Source: Candidatus Parcubacteria bacterium (GTDB taxonomy: Bacteria > Patescibacteriota > Patescibacteriia > UBA1558 > GWA2-36-10). From it: a stretch of 46,618 nucleotides of DNA. The DNA lies in the NCBI GenBank assembly GCA_002869235.1, contig PKTI01000023.1, positions 1 through 46,618 of the forward strand, in the 5' to 3' direction. The number at the start of each line of letters is the position of its first letter. The first letter of the stretch is position 1. The position numbers and the translations under genes are program-made. Positions 1 through 10,351 of this stretch are shown here, piece by piece. The notes under the pieces are model-generated. The model was not told the DNA's origin. It ran no database searches and saw nothing but the letters and a program-made list of their open reading frames with translations.

Positions 1-2
1 AA

Positions 3-2168
<2,166 letters not shown>

Positions 2169-2189
2169 TCAATTTATCTAAAATTAGCC

Positions 2190-2217
2190 AAAAACCTCGA
2201 TATATTCGGGGTTTTTG
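2190..2217 (+). terminator. Intrinsic terminator after gyrB
   Basis: AAAACCTCGA pairs with TTCGGGGTTTT around a short TATA loop (one G-U pair), followed by a T run. It separates gyrB from the secE-nusG unit. Confidence 0.8.
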
Positions 2218-2225
2218 TATAGGGC

Positions 2226-2254
2226 TTGCCAAGATGTATTTTTTGTGATATAGT
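2226..2254 (+). promoter_or_regulatory. Sigma70-type promoter for secE-nusG
   Basis: TTGCCA (2226-2231), 17-bp spacer, TATAGT (2249-2254). The transcript would start near 2261 and carry a small CACCC/GGGTG hairpin (2272-2285) before secE. Confidence 0.65.
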
Positions 2255-2312
2255 TATGCCGTTCAATACAGCACCCGAGGGGGTGTTTTAAAAACCTTTT
2301 ATAACAAGCTTT

Positions 2313-2492
2313 ATGAACAAATTAGTCAATTACCTTAAAGGTTCTCGAGAAGAATTAGCCAAAGTAAGTTGGCCAAATAGAGAAACTACCGTTAGTCATA
2401 CAGTGATGGTTATTGGTATTTCAATTGCCGTTGCCTTATTTTTGGGCGCAGTTGACTATGTCTTGAATAAGGTTTTGGAAGTATTAATTTAA
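2313..2492 (+). CDS. secE: Preprotein translocase subunit SecE
   Basis: 59-residue SecE, the small single-pass subunit that clamps the SecY channel. The sequence begins MNKLVNYLKGSREELAKVSW; the KVSWP element is the conserved amphipathic SecE motif, and it is followed by one hydrophobic segment (about residues 31-52). It sits directly upstream of nusG with a 7-bp gap, the classical bacterial secE-nusG pairing. The start ATG lies in an AT context (caagctttATG) with no Shine-Dalgarno site, as for most core genes here. The length is typical of single-TM SecE outside enterobacteria. Confidence 0.93.
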   Translation: MNKLVNYLKGSREELAKVSWPNRETTVSHTVMVIGISIAVALFLGAVDYVLNKVLEVLI

Positions 2493-2499
2493 AAAATAT

Positions 2500-3045
2500 A
2501 TGCCAAAACAAAACCCACAACAAGGTCGTCGTTGGTATGTTCTCCACACCTATTCTGGTTATGAGGAAAACGTTTGTCGTAATCTCAAACAAAGAATAGA
2601 ATCTATGGATATGGAGGACAAGATTTTTGATGTTTTGATTCCAACTGAAACCAAGATAAAAATTAAAAACGGAAAGAGAAGAACTGTAAAAGAAAAAATC
2701 TTTCCCGGATATGTATTGGTCAATATGATTGTGACCGATGCTTCTTGGTATGTTGTTCGTAATACACCAAACGTAACTGGTTTTGTGGGCTCTGGTACCA
2801 CTCCTACTCCTGTATCTGAAGAAGAGATCAAGTCTCTGATGTCAAAGATGGGAGAAGAAGAGCCAGAATTCAAGATAGATATTGCCCTTGGTGAGGTTGT
2901 CAAAATTACCGATGGTCCTTTTAAGGATTATGAAGGTAAAGTTTCAGACATTGATGAAGCTCGCGGCAAGGCCAAGGTATTGGTTTCAATGTTTGGCCGT
3001 GAAACACCAGTTGAATTAGATTTCCTACAAATTAAGAAAGTATAA
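2500..3045 (+). CDS. nusG: Transcription termination/antitermination protein NusG
   Basis: 181-residue NusG, a processivity factor that binds RNA polymerase and couples it to Rho or the ribosome. The NGN domain starts at RRWYVLHTYSGYE (about residues 10-22) and includes the FPGYVLVNM strand. The KOW domain is at about 125-160 (VVKITDGPFKDYEGKV). Full-length with no insertion. Cotranscribed with secE; the start has only A/T upstream (aaaaaatatATG). Ribosomal protein genes rplK and rplA follow, as in the conserved secE-nusG-rplK-rplA order. Confidence 0.97.
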   Translation: MPKQNPQQGRRWYVLHTYSGYEENVCRNLKQRIESMDMEDKIFDVLIPTETKIKIKNGKRRTVKEKIFPGYVLVNMIVTDASWYVVRNTPNVTGFVGSGTTPTPVSEEEIKSLMSKMGEEEPEFKIDIALGEVVKITDGPFKDYEGKVSDIDEARGKAKVLVSMFGRETPVELDFLQIKKV

Positions 3046-3054
3046 ATCAGTTTT

Positions 3055-3127
3055 AAAGTTAAAATTTTCAAGATTAAAATAAAAAACAAATTGATTGTTT
3101 GAAGAATGGCTTGCAACTTTTAACTTT
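3055..3127. repeat. Inverted repeat between nusG and rplK
   Basis: AAAGTTAAAA (3055-3064) is the exact reverse complement of TTTTAACTTT (3118-3127), and pairing can extend with one G-U. It fills the 102-bp gap between nusG and rplK. It could be an RNA hairpin or a decayed intergenic repeat; there is no T run, so it is not a standard terminator. Confidence 0.5.
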
Positions 3128-3147
3128 CAACTCTTAAACTAAATTAT

Positions 3148-3573
3148 ATGGCAAAAGAAGTAAAACAGATTGTAAAATTGCAGATACCTGCTGGCAAAGC
3201 TACTCCAGCTCCTCCAGTTGGTACAGCGCTTGGACCACATGGCTTGAATATTCAAGAATTTTGTACCAAGTTCAACGAAGCTAGTAAGGATAGAGGCGGA
3301 GAAATAGTTCCAGTTGACTTGACTATTTATGAAGACAGAACTTTTGATTTTGTTCTCAAATCTGCTCCAGCCGCTGAAATGATCAAAAAGAAAATCAATT
3401 TGAAAAAGGGTTCTGGTAGCCCACTTCAGCAAAAGGTTGGCAAGCTTACACAAGCTCAGCTTACTGAGATCGCTGAAGCCAAGATGAGCGACCTAAACGC
3501 CAATGACATAGAGGCTGCCAAAAATATTATTGCTGGCACCGCTCGTCAGATGGGTGTAAAGATTGAAGAATAA
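3148..3573 (+). CDS. rplK: 50S ribosomal protein L11
   Basis: 141-residue L11, which binds the GTPase-associated region of 23S rRNA. It shows the family start ([16 protein letters not shown]), the [15 protein letters not shown] helix, and the C-terminal rRNA-binding domain with the [13 protein letters not shown] element. Full length. It is followed by rplA after a 65-bp leader. The rplJ-rplL genes that often follow rplA are not here; a terminator and an aminopeptidase gene come next. There is no SD site upstream (aaattatATG). Confidence 0.97.
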   Translation: MAKEVKQIVKLQIPAGKATPAPPVGTALGPHGLNIQEFCTKFNEASKDRGGEIVPVDLTIYEDRTFDFVLKSAPAAEMIKKKINLKKGSGSPLQQKVGKLTQAQLTEIAEAKMSDLNANDIEAAKNIIAGTARQMGVKIEE

Positions 3574-3586
3574 TTTATTATCAATT

Positions 3587-3622
3587 GAAGGGAGCTTGAT
3601 TAGTCATCAAGCGTTTGTACCT
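3587..3622 (+). promoter_or_regulatory. Candidate ribosomal protein L1 mRNA leader
   Basis: GGGAG (3590-3594) is followed by a 7-bp hairpin (GCTTGAT at 3594-3600, ATCAAGC at 3606-3612) and then GTTTGTACC, with AGG/CCT able to close an asymmetric internal loop. This resembles the L1 site in 23S rRNA, where a GGGAG strand faces an asymmetric loop above a stem. L1 is a known autogenous repressor of rplK-rplA. Position and shape fit; identity is inferred. Confidence 0.45.
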
Positions 3623-3638
3623 CGCAATAAAAAATAAT

Positions 3639-4322
3639 ATGGCTAGAGGAAAAAGATTAAAAGAAGCCAAAGATAAAATTGACAGTACTAAGGTTTATCC
3701 GGCTGAAGAAGCTATTAAATTAATCAAAGAAACTAGTTCAGTAAAATTTGATGCTTCAGTAGAAGTACATGCTAGATTGGGTATTGATCCCAAAAAAGGT
3801 GATCAAATTATTAGAGATTCAGTAGTACTCCCACATGGTAGTGGTAAAAAAGTAAAAATTGCCGCTTTTGTATCAGATGATAAGGCCAAAGACGCCAAGG
3901 CAGCTGGTGCGGACCTAGTAGGTGGAGAAGAACTTATAAACGAAATCAAAAAAACATCTAAGACAGATTTTGACATAGCAATTACTACTCCAGATATGAT
4001 GCCTAAACTGGCTCAGATCGCCAAAGTACTTGGTCAGAAGGGTTTGATGCCAAACCCAAAGACTGGAACAATTGGTCCAGATGTCAAGAAGATGGTAGAA
4101 GAATTGAAGGCTGGTAAGGTTTCTTACAAAAATGATGCTACTTCAAATGTTCATTTGATAATTGGCAAGGTATCATTTGATGAGGCCAAGTTGGTGGAAA
4201 ATTTTAACACCTTTTTTGAATCACTCAAGAAAGCCAAGCCTCAATCATTGAAAGGAACTTATATAAAATCAATGTATCTTAGCTCTTCTATGGGACCTAG
4301 CGTCAAAGTAGAAATCAACTAA
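3639..4322 (+). CDS. rplA: 50S ribosomal protein L1
   Basis: 227-residue L1, a component of the mobile L1 stalk that helps release E-site tRNA. Start chosen at MARGKRLKEA (3639), the family's usual N-terminus; an upstream in-frame ATG at 3615 would run through the hairpin leader and is rejected. Seen: VEVHARLGIDPKKGDQ, LPHGSGK, and the MPNPKTGTIG rRNA-binding loop. Its presence argues against the Parcubacteria branch known to lack L1. A strong terminator follows. Confidence 0.97.
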   Translation: MARGKRLKEAKDKIDSTKVYPAEEAIKLIKETSSVKFDASVEVHARLGIDPKKGDQIIRDSVVLPHGSGKKVKIAAFVSDDKAKDAKAAGADLVGGEELINEIKKTSKTDFDIAITTPDMMPKLAQIAKVLGQKGLMPNPKTGTIGPDVKKMVEELKAGKVSYKNDATSNVHLIIGKVSFDEAKLVENFNTFFESLKKAKPQSLKGTYIKSMYLSSSMGPSVKVEIN

Positions 4323-4330
4323 AGTTATAA

Positions 4331-4348
4331 CTGTCTGTCGGCAGACAG
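4331..4348. repeat. Perfect hairpin palindrome after rplA
   Basis: CTGTCTG-TCGG-CAGACAG, a 7-bp perfect stem with a four-base loop, lies just before the rplA terminator. Similar CTGTCTG-type palindromes are common intergenic repeats in related genomes (from general knowledge, not checked here). Confidence 0.5.
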
Positions 4349-4356
4349 GTTTCAAG

Positions 4357-4381
4357 CCCCGCCTATAAGGCGGGGTTTTTT
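4357..4381 (+). terminator. Intrinsic terminator after rplA
   Basis: CCCCGCC-TATAA-GGCGGGG followed by six T. A strong terminator that ends the secE-nusG-rplK-rplA unit. Confidence 0.93.
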
Positions 4382-4440
4382 GATTTGATTTATCCAGTTT
4401 GTTGTGTTAAATTGAGCTAATAATATTAAATATAAAATAT

Positions 4441-5937
4441 ATGGAGCTTGTATTAAAAGATAAACCAGACGGTCCAGCAGAGGGGCAGATATTATTTTGT
4501 CCTGTTTTGGCCAATAAAGATGAAATAGACTCCTTGGTCAAAAGTTTGGGTTATGAGGATGAGAAGTTTGTTTTGTCTAGGATAGCTAGGGAAAATTTTT
4601 CTGGTAAAAAAGGCCAGAGTTTTGTGATGGCAGACAATCTACAAACCGTAATTATCTTGGGCACTGGGGCCAAGAAAAAACTCTTGGCAGAAGATTGGCG
4701 ACAATTGGCCGGTCAGATGGTGGTGCATTTGAAAAAAATAAAAGCCAAAAAAATTTCTTTGTATGTTGTTCATTGGCTCAAGGGTAATAGGGATATAAAA
4801 TTATTAGCGCAGACTATTGCCGAAGGACTTGATTTGGCAAAATATGATTTTGATAAATATAAGAAAAAGGATAAAGAAAAAATTAAAGTTAGTCTAGATG
4901 AGTTAGTAGTTTATCTGGAAGAAAAACAGAAAAATGATTTTGGGCAAGGTTTTGAATTGGGTAGTTATTTTGCCTGGGGTACGATAAAAGCCAGAGATTT
5001 GGTCAATGAACCACCTGGACAAATGACTCCAAGTTTTTTGGCAGAAGAAGCTTTGGCTATAGCCAAGGAAAATAAAAATATTAGTGTTAAAATTCTTGAC
5101 AAAGAACAAGTAGAAAAAATGAAAATGGGCGCCTTTTTGTCTATTGATCAAGGCTCAAGCCAGCCACTCAAATTTATTCATCTCAAGTATATTCCAGAGA
5201 CTAAGGCCAAAGATAAAATCGCTTTGGTAGGAAAAGGTATTACTTTTGATAGTGGCGGTCTCAATATCAAGCCTGGTGATAGTATGGAACAGATGAAAAT
5301 GGACATGGCTGGTTCAGCCACTGTACTTGGCTTGTTTTCAGTGATTGGCCAGGTAAAACCAAAAGTGGAGGTTCATGGCATTGTAGCAGCTTGTGAAAAT
5401 ATGCCGTCATCTTCAGCTATCAAGCCAGGAGATGTAGTTTATAATATGCAAGGCAAGAGTATAGAGATTAGCAACACTGATGCCGAGGGCCGAGTAACCT
5501 TGGCTGATTCTTTGGCCTATGCTCAAAAGCAAAAAGTAAGCACTGTAGTTGACTTGGCTACTTTGACTGGTGCGGTGATGGTTGCTCTGGGCCCAGATTA
5601 TACTGGTTTGTTTTCCAATAATGCCAAATTGGCTAATGAGCTTTTGGTATCAGCCAAAAAATCTGGTGAAAATATGTGGCAACTGCCTTTACCCAAAGAG
5701 TATAAAAAATTGAACCATAGTAAAATAGCTGATGTTAGAAACATACCAAATACTCGTTATGGCGGGGCTATTACAGCTGCTTTGTTTTTGCAAGAGTTTG
5801 TAGAAAAGGATATTAAGTGGGCTCACATGGATATAGCTGGGCCAGCTTATGCTGAAAAGCAGGCCAATGTTTATACTCCGCCAGGTGGATCTGGCTTTGG
5901 TGTCAGGGCTTTACTTGAATGGTTGTTGAGTAAATAA
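4441..5937 (+). CDS. pepA: Leucyl aminopeptidase, M17 family
   Basis: 498-residue cytosolic metallo-aminopeptidase that removes N-terminal residues from peptides, useful to a peptide-scavenging lifestyle. It has the N-terminal macro-like domain (to about residue 160) and the catalytic M17 domain from about 175. Signature elements: GKGITFDSGGLNIKPG near 264 (metal-binding Lys/Asp), KMDMAGSATVLG near 285, and NTDAEGRVTLADSLAYA near 345, the M17 signature with metal-ligand Asp and Glu. The C-terminal YGGAITAALFLQEFV also fits. Monocistronic between two terminators; no SD site (aaaatatATG). Confidence 0.95.
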   Translation: MELVLKDKPDGPAEGQILFCPVLANKDEIDSLVKSLGYEDEKFVLSRIARENFSGKKGQSFVMADNLQTVIILGTGAKKKLLAEDWRQLAGQMVVHLKKIKAKKISLYVVHWLKGNRDIKLLAQTIAEGLDLAKYDFDKYKKKDKEKIKVSLDELVVYLEEKQKNDFGQGFELGSYFAWGTIKARDLVNEPPGQMTPSFLAEEALAIAKENKNISVKILDKEQVEKMKMGAFLSIDQGSSQPLKFIHLKYIPETKAKDKIALVGKGITFDSGGLNIKPGDSMEQMKMDMAGSATVLGLFSVIGQVKPKVEVHGIVAACENMPSSSAIKPGDVVYNMQGKSIEISNTDAEGRVTLADSLAYAQKQKVSTVVDLATLTGAVMVALGPDYTGLFSNNAKLANELLVSAKKSGENMWQLPLPKEYKKLNHSKIADVRNIPNTRYGGAITAALFLQEFVEKDIKWAHMDIAGPAYAEKQANVYTPPGGSGFGVRALLEWLLSK

Positions 5938-5945
5938 ACAAATAA

Positions 5946-5972
5946 AAAACTCCGCCTCTAGGTGGAGTTTTT
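5946..5972. terminator. Bidirectional terminator between pepA and pth
   Basis: AAAACTCCGCC and GGTGGAGTTTTT form an 11-bp stem around TCTA, with an A run on one side and a T run on the other. It can serve both convergent genes; the pth stop codon touches its edge. Confidence 0.88.
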
Positions 5973-6525
5973 AGTTATAGTCGTTTGCTGCTTGATCAAA
6001 GCTTTTGTTGAGTATGGTTTCTATTACCAGATGACTACTATCAATTACTTCGGGTAGTTTCTTTTTTTCTGAGGCACTAAACTTTTTGAGCACAAAACTT
6101 TCAGAACTCCCTTTTTGTGGGCCAATACCTAGTCTTATTCTTTTGAAATCTTTTGATTTGAGATGTTTGATAATAGATTCTATGCCCTTGTGTCCGCCAT
6201 CTCCTCGTGACTTTGATAATTTTATTTTGCCTAGCGGCAAAGCAATATCATCATAGATAACAATTATTTTGTTGGTAGGTAATTTATAAAAGGATTTAAG
6301 AGCTCGGACTGCTTTGCCGGATTCATTCATATAAACCTGTGTTTTGGCTACAATAATCTTTTCTCTACCATGTTGCCAGTCAGATACCAAGCTCAGGGTC
6401 TTTTTTTGATTTTTCCAAGACAAACCCTTCTTTTCAACCAAAGCATCTACACTCAAGTGACCAAAATTGTGTCGAGTGTATTCGTATTCCTTGTCTGGAT
6501 TGCCTATACCAATTATTAAACGCAT
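5971..6525 (-). CDS. pth: Peptidyl-tRNA hydrolase
   Basis: 184-residue Pth, which frees tRNA from peptidyl-tRNA dropped by stalled ribosomes. The family start IIGIGNPDKEYEYTRHNFG carries the substrate-binding Asn9 and catalytic His19. Further on are the YMNESG motif and YDDIALPLGKIKL with the partner Asp; GDGGHKGIESI is the conserved Gly-rich helix start. Last gene of a minus-strand run with der and the LCP gene. No SD site upstream (acaaaaaactATG). Confidence 0.96.
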   Translation of the reverse strand: MRLIIGIGNPDKEYEYTRHNFGHLSVDALVEKKGLSWKNQKKTLSLVSDWQHGREKIIVAKTQVYMNESGKAVRALKSFYKLPTNKIIVIYDDIALPLGKIKLSKSRGDGGHKGIESIIKHLKSKDFKRIRLGIGPQKGSSESFVLKKFSASEKKKLPEVIDSSHLVIETILNKSFDQAANDYN

Positions 6526-6546
6526 AGTTTTTTGTCTCGAGCTAAG

Positions 6547-6578
6547 CCTGCACTGAGCGCAGTCGAAGTGTCGGGAGG
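6547..6578. repeat. Dispersed intergenic palindrome (CTGAGCGCAGTCGAAG type)
   Basis: The pth-der gap contains CACTGAGCGCAGTCGAAGTG, an imperfect palindrome with outer CACT/AGTG. This GC-rich motif stands out from its AT-rich surroundings and is of a type widely dispersed between genes in several phyla. Degenerate relatives occur at 42910, 45566 and 45610 in this window. Confidence 0.5.
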
Positions 6579-7940
6579 TTATTTTGTATCTTTAAGGTTT
6601 TGGCTTTTTATTACATTTATTTTTATAGGTGTTCCCATAAAGCCAAACTTATAACGCAGATTATTTTCTACGAACCTCAAATATGAATCATGTAGATCAG
6701 CTTTAAAATTCATCTTCAAAGAAAATCGTGGAGGATTGGTGGAAATTTGTTTGAGGCTATATAGATACGGGTGTTTAGTGCCTTTGCCTCTTGATGGTTT
6801 GTGTTTCCGGACAATATTCTTCAATAATTTATCCAGAGCATTGTCTGATATGGCTCTATTTCTTTCTTTGTCTATGTCTATAATTAGAGAAAGTAATTTT
6901 GAAATTCTGAGTTTTTCTTTGGCAGAAGTAAATATTAGAGGGGCCCAGTCTATGAAAGGAAAAAATCTTTTGTAGTAGTTTTGGAATTCTTTGACAGTAT
7001 TGGTATCCTTATCTTCTATTAGGTCCCATTTGTTGGCTAGCATAATGATGCCAACGCCAGCCTCTATGGCTTCGTTGATTATATGCTTGTCTTGCCAGGT
7101 TAGTTTTTTGCTGACATCTGTTACTAATAGTATTATGTCAGATTTTTTGATACTTTGCAGACTTTGGTCTACGCTTAATTTTTCAAAAGTTTCAGACTTT
7201 TTTTTGCTTTGTCTACGCATTCCGGCGGTATCTATAAACAAAATATTTTCACCTTTATGCTTAAACTTTATATCTTGTGAATCTCTGGTGGTATGTGGTA
7301 TAGCAGAAGCAATAACTCTTTTTTCTCCTAAGATAGCATTTAGTATAGATGATTTACCAACATTTGGTTTACCAACAATAGCAACTTTTATAAATTTTTC
7401 TTCTACTTTTATTTCTTTACTTCTTTTTTTCTTTTTGATTTTTTTCAAAGCGATGACCACCTCATCTAATAGGTCTCCGGTACCACTACCATTGGCTGCT
7501 GATACAGCCCATGGGTCTCCTAGATTTAGTTTGTAGAATTCAGCCGTAGATTGTCTCAATCTATCGTTGTCAGCTTTGTTGGCCACTAAGATTGTTTTGC
7601 TTTTATGTTTTTTGAGTAGTTTACTAATTTCTATATCGTTGGCCATTAGCCCATTTTTGCTATCTACTACCATCAAAACCAAGTCTGCTTCTTTGATAGC
7701 CATAAGAGCCTGTTCGCTGATTTGTGCGTCTATATCATCGTCTGATTGTCTTTCTAGTCCGCCAGTATCTACCAAATCAAAATCCATGTCTCGCCATGAG
7801 CAGACAGCGTAATTTCTATCTCTAGTTGTACCAGCCACATTTGAGGTTATAGCCTTTCTATTGGAAATCAATTTATTGAACAAGGTTGATTTTCCAACGT
7901 TGACTCTACCAACAATAGCAACTTTATATAAATTTGGCAT
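6579..7940 (-). CDS. der: Ribosome biogenesis GTPase Der (EngA)
   Basis: 453-residue GTPase with two tandem G domains, needed for maturation of the 50S subunit. First G domain: GRVNVGKSTLF (about 11-21), DTGG switch II, NKAD. Second: GKPNVGKSSILN (about 190), DTAGMRRQSKKK, NKWD. The C-terminal KH-like domain ends with MGTPIKINVIKS, the usual Der ending. Full-length. It starts 1 bp after the LCP stop, so the two are very probably cotranscribed and translationally coupled. No SD (aaaattaatATG). Confidence 0.97.
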   Translation of the reverse strand: MPNLYKVAIVGRVNVGKSTLFNKLISNRKAITSNVAGTTRDRNYAVCSWRDMDFDLVDTGGLERQSDDDIDAQISEQALMAIKEADLVLMVVDSKNGLMANDIEISKLLKKHKSKTILVANKADNDRLRQSTAEFYKLNLGDPWAVSAANGSGTGDLLDEVVIALKKIKKKKRSKEIKVEEKFIKVAIVGKPNVGKSSILNAILGEKRVIASAIPHTTRDSQDIKFKHKGENILFIDTAGMRRQSKKKSETFEKLSVDQSLQSIKKSDIILLVTDVSKKLTWQDKHIINEAIEAGVGIIMLANKWDLIEDKDTNTVKEFQNYYKRFFPFIDWAPLIFTSAKEKLRISKLLSLIIDIDKERNRAISDNALDKLLKNIVRKHKPSRGKGTKHPYLYSLKQISTNPPRFSLKMNFKADLHDSYLRFVENNLRYKFGFMGTPIKINVIKSQNLKDTK

Positions 7941-7941
7941 A

Positions 7942-9585
7942 TTAATTTTCTAATTCTTCTTCAGTGCTAGTACTACTTGAAGCATTTGTGAGCGGAGGAA
8001 TAGTGGCTATAATTTCCAAACCATCTTCTATTTTTTGGTCTGCACCCAAAACAATCAAGAAATCCAGTTGTTCCAATTCTCCGTTTTCGTCTTTTATACC
8101 CCAGTTTTGGGCAATTATATTGCTAGAGTATTCCAAAGGTACACTGGACTCTACTTTTGTTTGAAATATTGCTTCCAGAGAATCCTTGGTACTTTCCTTT
8201 TCTCCAGTATAGTCGTATATCAATGTGGTGTTTTTGTCTTGATTTGGGGAATTACCATATCTTATTACATTATACCCCATTTGGGTCAAGTAGTTAACAG
8301 CGTTCAAAGCTAATCCTGGAATACTCGTACCATTTTGTATTACTATCTTTGCTTCTTCGTCAAAGGCTTCGCCCAAACTAAATATATTTTTTACCAATAA
8401 TTGTATTTGTTGGAAGTTTCCAGAGACAGGTTGCAATATATAAGCCCCATCTATTTGACTGTAACCAGCTCTAAGGTAACCACCAGGCCCATCGTCGATA
8501 GATTGGGTGATTATTTGTTGTGTATTCATACCTTTGCCCAAGTGTACTAGTTTTACTGCCTCCCATGGCTCTACATCAGTTTTGGTGTATTCATTGGCAA
8601 TAGAAAATAAGTCAGTTATTTTTTTGGGGTTTATCAAGGTGTTGAATGAAGTTACCTTATCTTTGGCGGCTAGTAATATTTTTTGTTGTCTTTTGATGCG
8701 GGCAAAGTCAGATCCTTCTCCGTTGTTGCCATGACGAGAGCGGGCAAAGCGTAGGGCGGTGATTCCATCCATGGTTTGCTCTCCATCTTTGAAAGATACA
8801 GTTTGATATTTGTCATCGTAGGTAGGGAATTGATAATCTACAAAACTTCTTTCTACGTCTATTTCTATACCACCAATTGCGTCTACTAGTTCTACAAAAC
8901 CATTGAAGTCAACAGCAGCATAGTAGTGTATAGGAATGTCTAGGGTTTCAGAAACAACTTTTTTCATTAAGACGCCACCACCACCTTCATATTCTTTTTC
9001 GCCGATAGTGTATACGGAGTTTATTTTGCGGTAATCGCCAGGCTTTATAGGAACTATCATGTCCCTAGGCAGTGAAAAAAGAGCTGCTTGTTTGGTGGAG
9101 GGCTTAAAGCTGGCTATTATTATAGTATCAGTCAGGTATGGACCATCGTGTCCAGGTCCGCCCATTCCCAATAGCAAAAAATTTATTCTATCATTTTCTT
9201 CACCAGCAAGATATTTTTGGTCAGGTGCTAGTATATGAGTGATCTGTCTTACTAAATATGAATTTTTTATACCAGCCAGGAAGCTATTATTATCAGAAGA
9301 TAGTACCAAACTAGCAAAACTGAATATAATTATTAGCAATATAAAAAAGCAGGAAAATTTTTTCCTTTTCCTGGATTGTTTTTTGACCTTAGGTTTTTCC
9401 GAAAAAGTTGTTAGCTTTTCCTTGACTGGGGCTGTAGTATCTGGCTTGCCATTTTCAGGATCTACATTGTCCAGAAGGTTTATTTTTCTCTTCTTAAAAT
9501 CCACGATTTTAGAGCTTAATTTAATACTAAAAAGTAAATGAATTATACAAGTAAAGCCAGCTAAAGTCAATGGCGAAAATTGCAT
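7942..9585 (-). CDS. LytR-CpsA-Psr family cell-wall protein
   Basis: 547-residue membrane protein of the LCP family, which transfers undecaprenyl-linked glycopolymers onto peptidoglycan or surface proteins. Seen: a charged cytoplasmic N-terminus, a TM segment after KKQSRKRKKF (about residues 77-95), and the extracytoplasmic LCP domain with DTIIIASF, LFSLPRDM and the Arg-rich ALRFARSRHG motif. A C-terminal LytR_C domain (about 410-480, KIVIQNGTSIPGLA) follows. The tail is Ser/Thr/Glu-rich. The start is uncertain: a GTG at 9504 (VDFKKRK) would remove an extra hydrophobic N-terminal segment. It faces lepB divergently across a 90-bp gap. Confidence 0.9.
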   Translation of the reverse strand: MQFSPLTLAGFTCIIHLLFSIKLSSKIVDFKKRKINLLDNVDPENGKPDTTAPVKEKLTTFSEKPKVKKQSRKRKKFSCFFILLIIIFSFASLVLSSDNNSFLAGIKNSYLVRQITHILAPDQKYLAGEENDRINFLLLGMGGPGHDGPYLTDTIIIASFKPSTKQAALFSLPRDMIVPIKPGDYRKINSVYTIGEKEYEGGGGVLMKKVVSETLDIPIHYYAAVDFNGFVELVDAIGGIEIDVERSFVDYQFPTYDDKYQTVSFKDGEQTMDGITALRFARSRHGNNGEGSDFARIKRQQKILLAAKDKVTSFNTLINPKKITDLFSIANEYTKTDVEPWEAVKLVHLGKGMNTQQIITQSIDDGPGGYLRAGYSQIDGAYILQPVSGNFQQIQLLVKNIFSLGEAFDEEAKIVIQNGTSIPGLALNAVNYLTQMGYNVIRYGNSPNQDKNTTLIYDYTGEKESTKDSLEAIFQTKVESSVPLEYSSNIIAQNWGIKDENGELEQLDFLIVLGADQKIEDGLEIIATIPPLTNASSSTSTEEELEN

Positions 9586-9616
9586 AAAACTCTAGTAAAT
9601 AAAGGCTTTTTTTAAT

Positions 9617-9645
9617 TTGATTTTAATTTATATCTTGTGTATAAT
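9617..9645 (+). promoter_or_regulatory. Promoter for lepB-hisS
   Basis: TTGATT (9617-9622), 17-bp spacer, perfect TATAAT (9640-9645), about 24 bp before the lepB ATG. Confidence 0.75.
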
Positions 9646-9675
9646 AAACCAATAATTCAAATAAAATAAGCATTT

Positions 9676-10347
9676 ATGGAAAGCAAAAGAGACGATGATA
9701 ATAATGGTTTAGACAAAGAGAGTCTTGACCTAAGTAATTTCTCTGACAATCATGATACGGAGTTATTTAGTTGGGCCAAAAAGCTTGGCTTGCTTGTTTT
9801 TGAAGTTGCCAAAGTAGTATTGATTTCTCTGGCCATAATTTTGCCGATTAGAATGTTTTTGGTACAACCATTTTATGTAGATGGAGCTTCAATGGAGCCA
9901 AATTTTTATCAGAACGAATATTTGATAATAGATGAAATATCTTATCGTTTTCAAGATCCTGAAAGAGGTGAGGTTATAATATTCAAAAATCCCAAAGACA
10001 CGAAATATTATTTTATAAAAAGAGTTATAGGTTTACCAGGTGAGACAGTGGAGGTTAGGAGTGGTTCCGTATTTATCAATGGTCAAGAATTGGAGGAGCC
10101 TTATATAGAAAACCTTTCTACTCAAAGTTATGAGGAATACACCTTAAGTGAAGGTGAATATTTTTTGTTGGGAGACAACAGAATAAATAGCTATGATTCA
10201 CGTACTTTTGGGCCAGTAGATGAAAAGTATATTATCGGTAGAGTGTGGTTTAGGGGTTGGCCTATTGATAGAATAAATAGTTTTAATTTACCAGAATATA
10301 ATATCAAAAATTTTGATATACCAACTTATAATGATTTAAGCGAATAA
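9676..10347 (+). CDS. lepB: Signal peptidase I
   Basis: 223-residue membrane serine protease that cleaves signal peptides from Sec-exported proteins, such as the surface proteins encoded downstream. An acidic, hydrophilic N-terminus of about 35 residues precedes one TM segment (about 37-60). Catalytic Ser72 is in DGASMEPNF and general-base Lys115 in FIKRVIGLPGE; GDNRINSYDSRTFG is the conserved late motif. It is followed by hisS after 4 bp, so likely one transcript. Confidence 0.96.
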   Translation: MESKRDDDNNGLDKESLDLSNFSDNHDTELFSWAKKLGLLVFEVAKVVLISLAIILPIRMFLVQPFYVDGASMEPNFYQNEYLIIDEISYRFQDPERGEVIIFKNPKDTKYYFIKRVIGLPGETVEVRSGSVFINGQELEEPYIENLSTQSYEEYTLSEGEYFLLGDNRINSYDSRTFGPVDEKYIIGRVWFRGWPIDRINSFNLPEYNIKNFDIPTYNDLSE

Positions 10348-10351
10348 AGTT

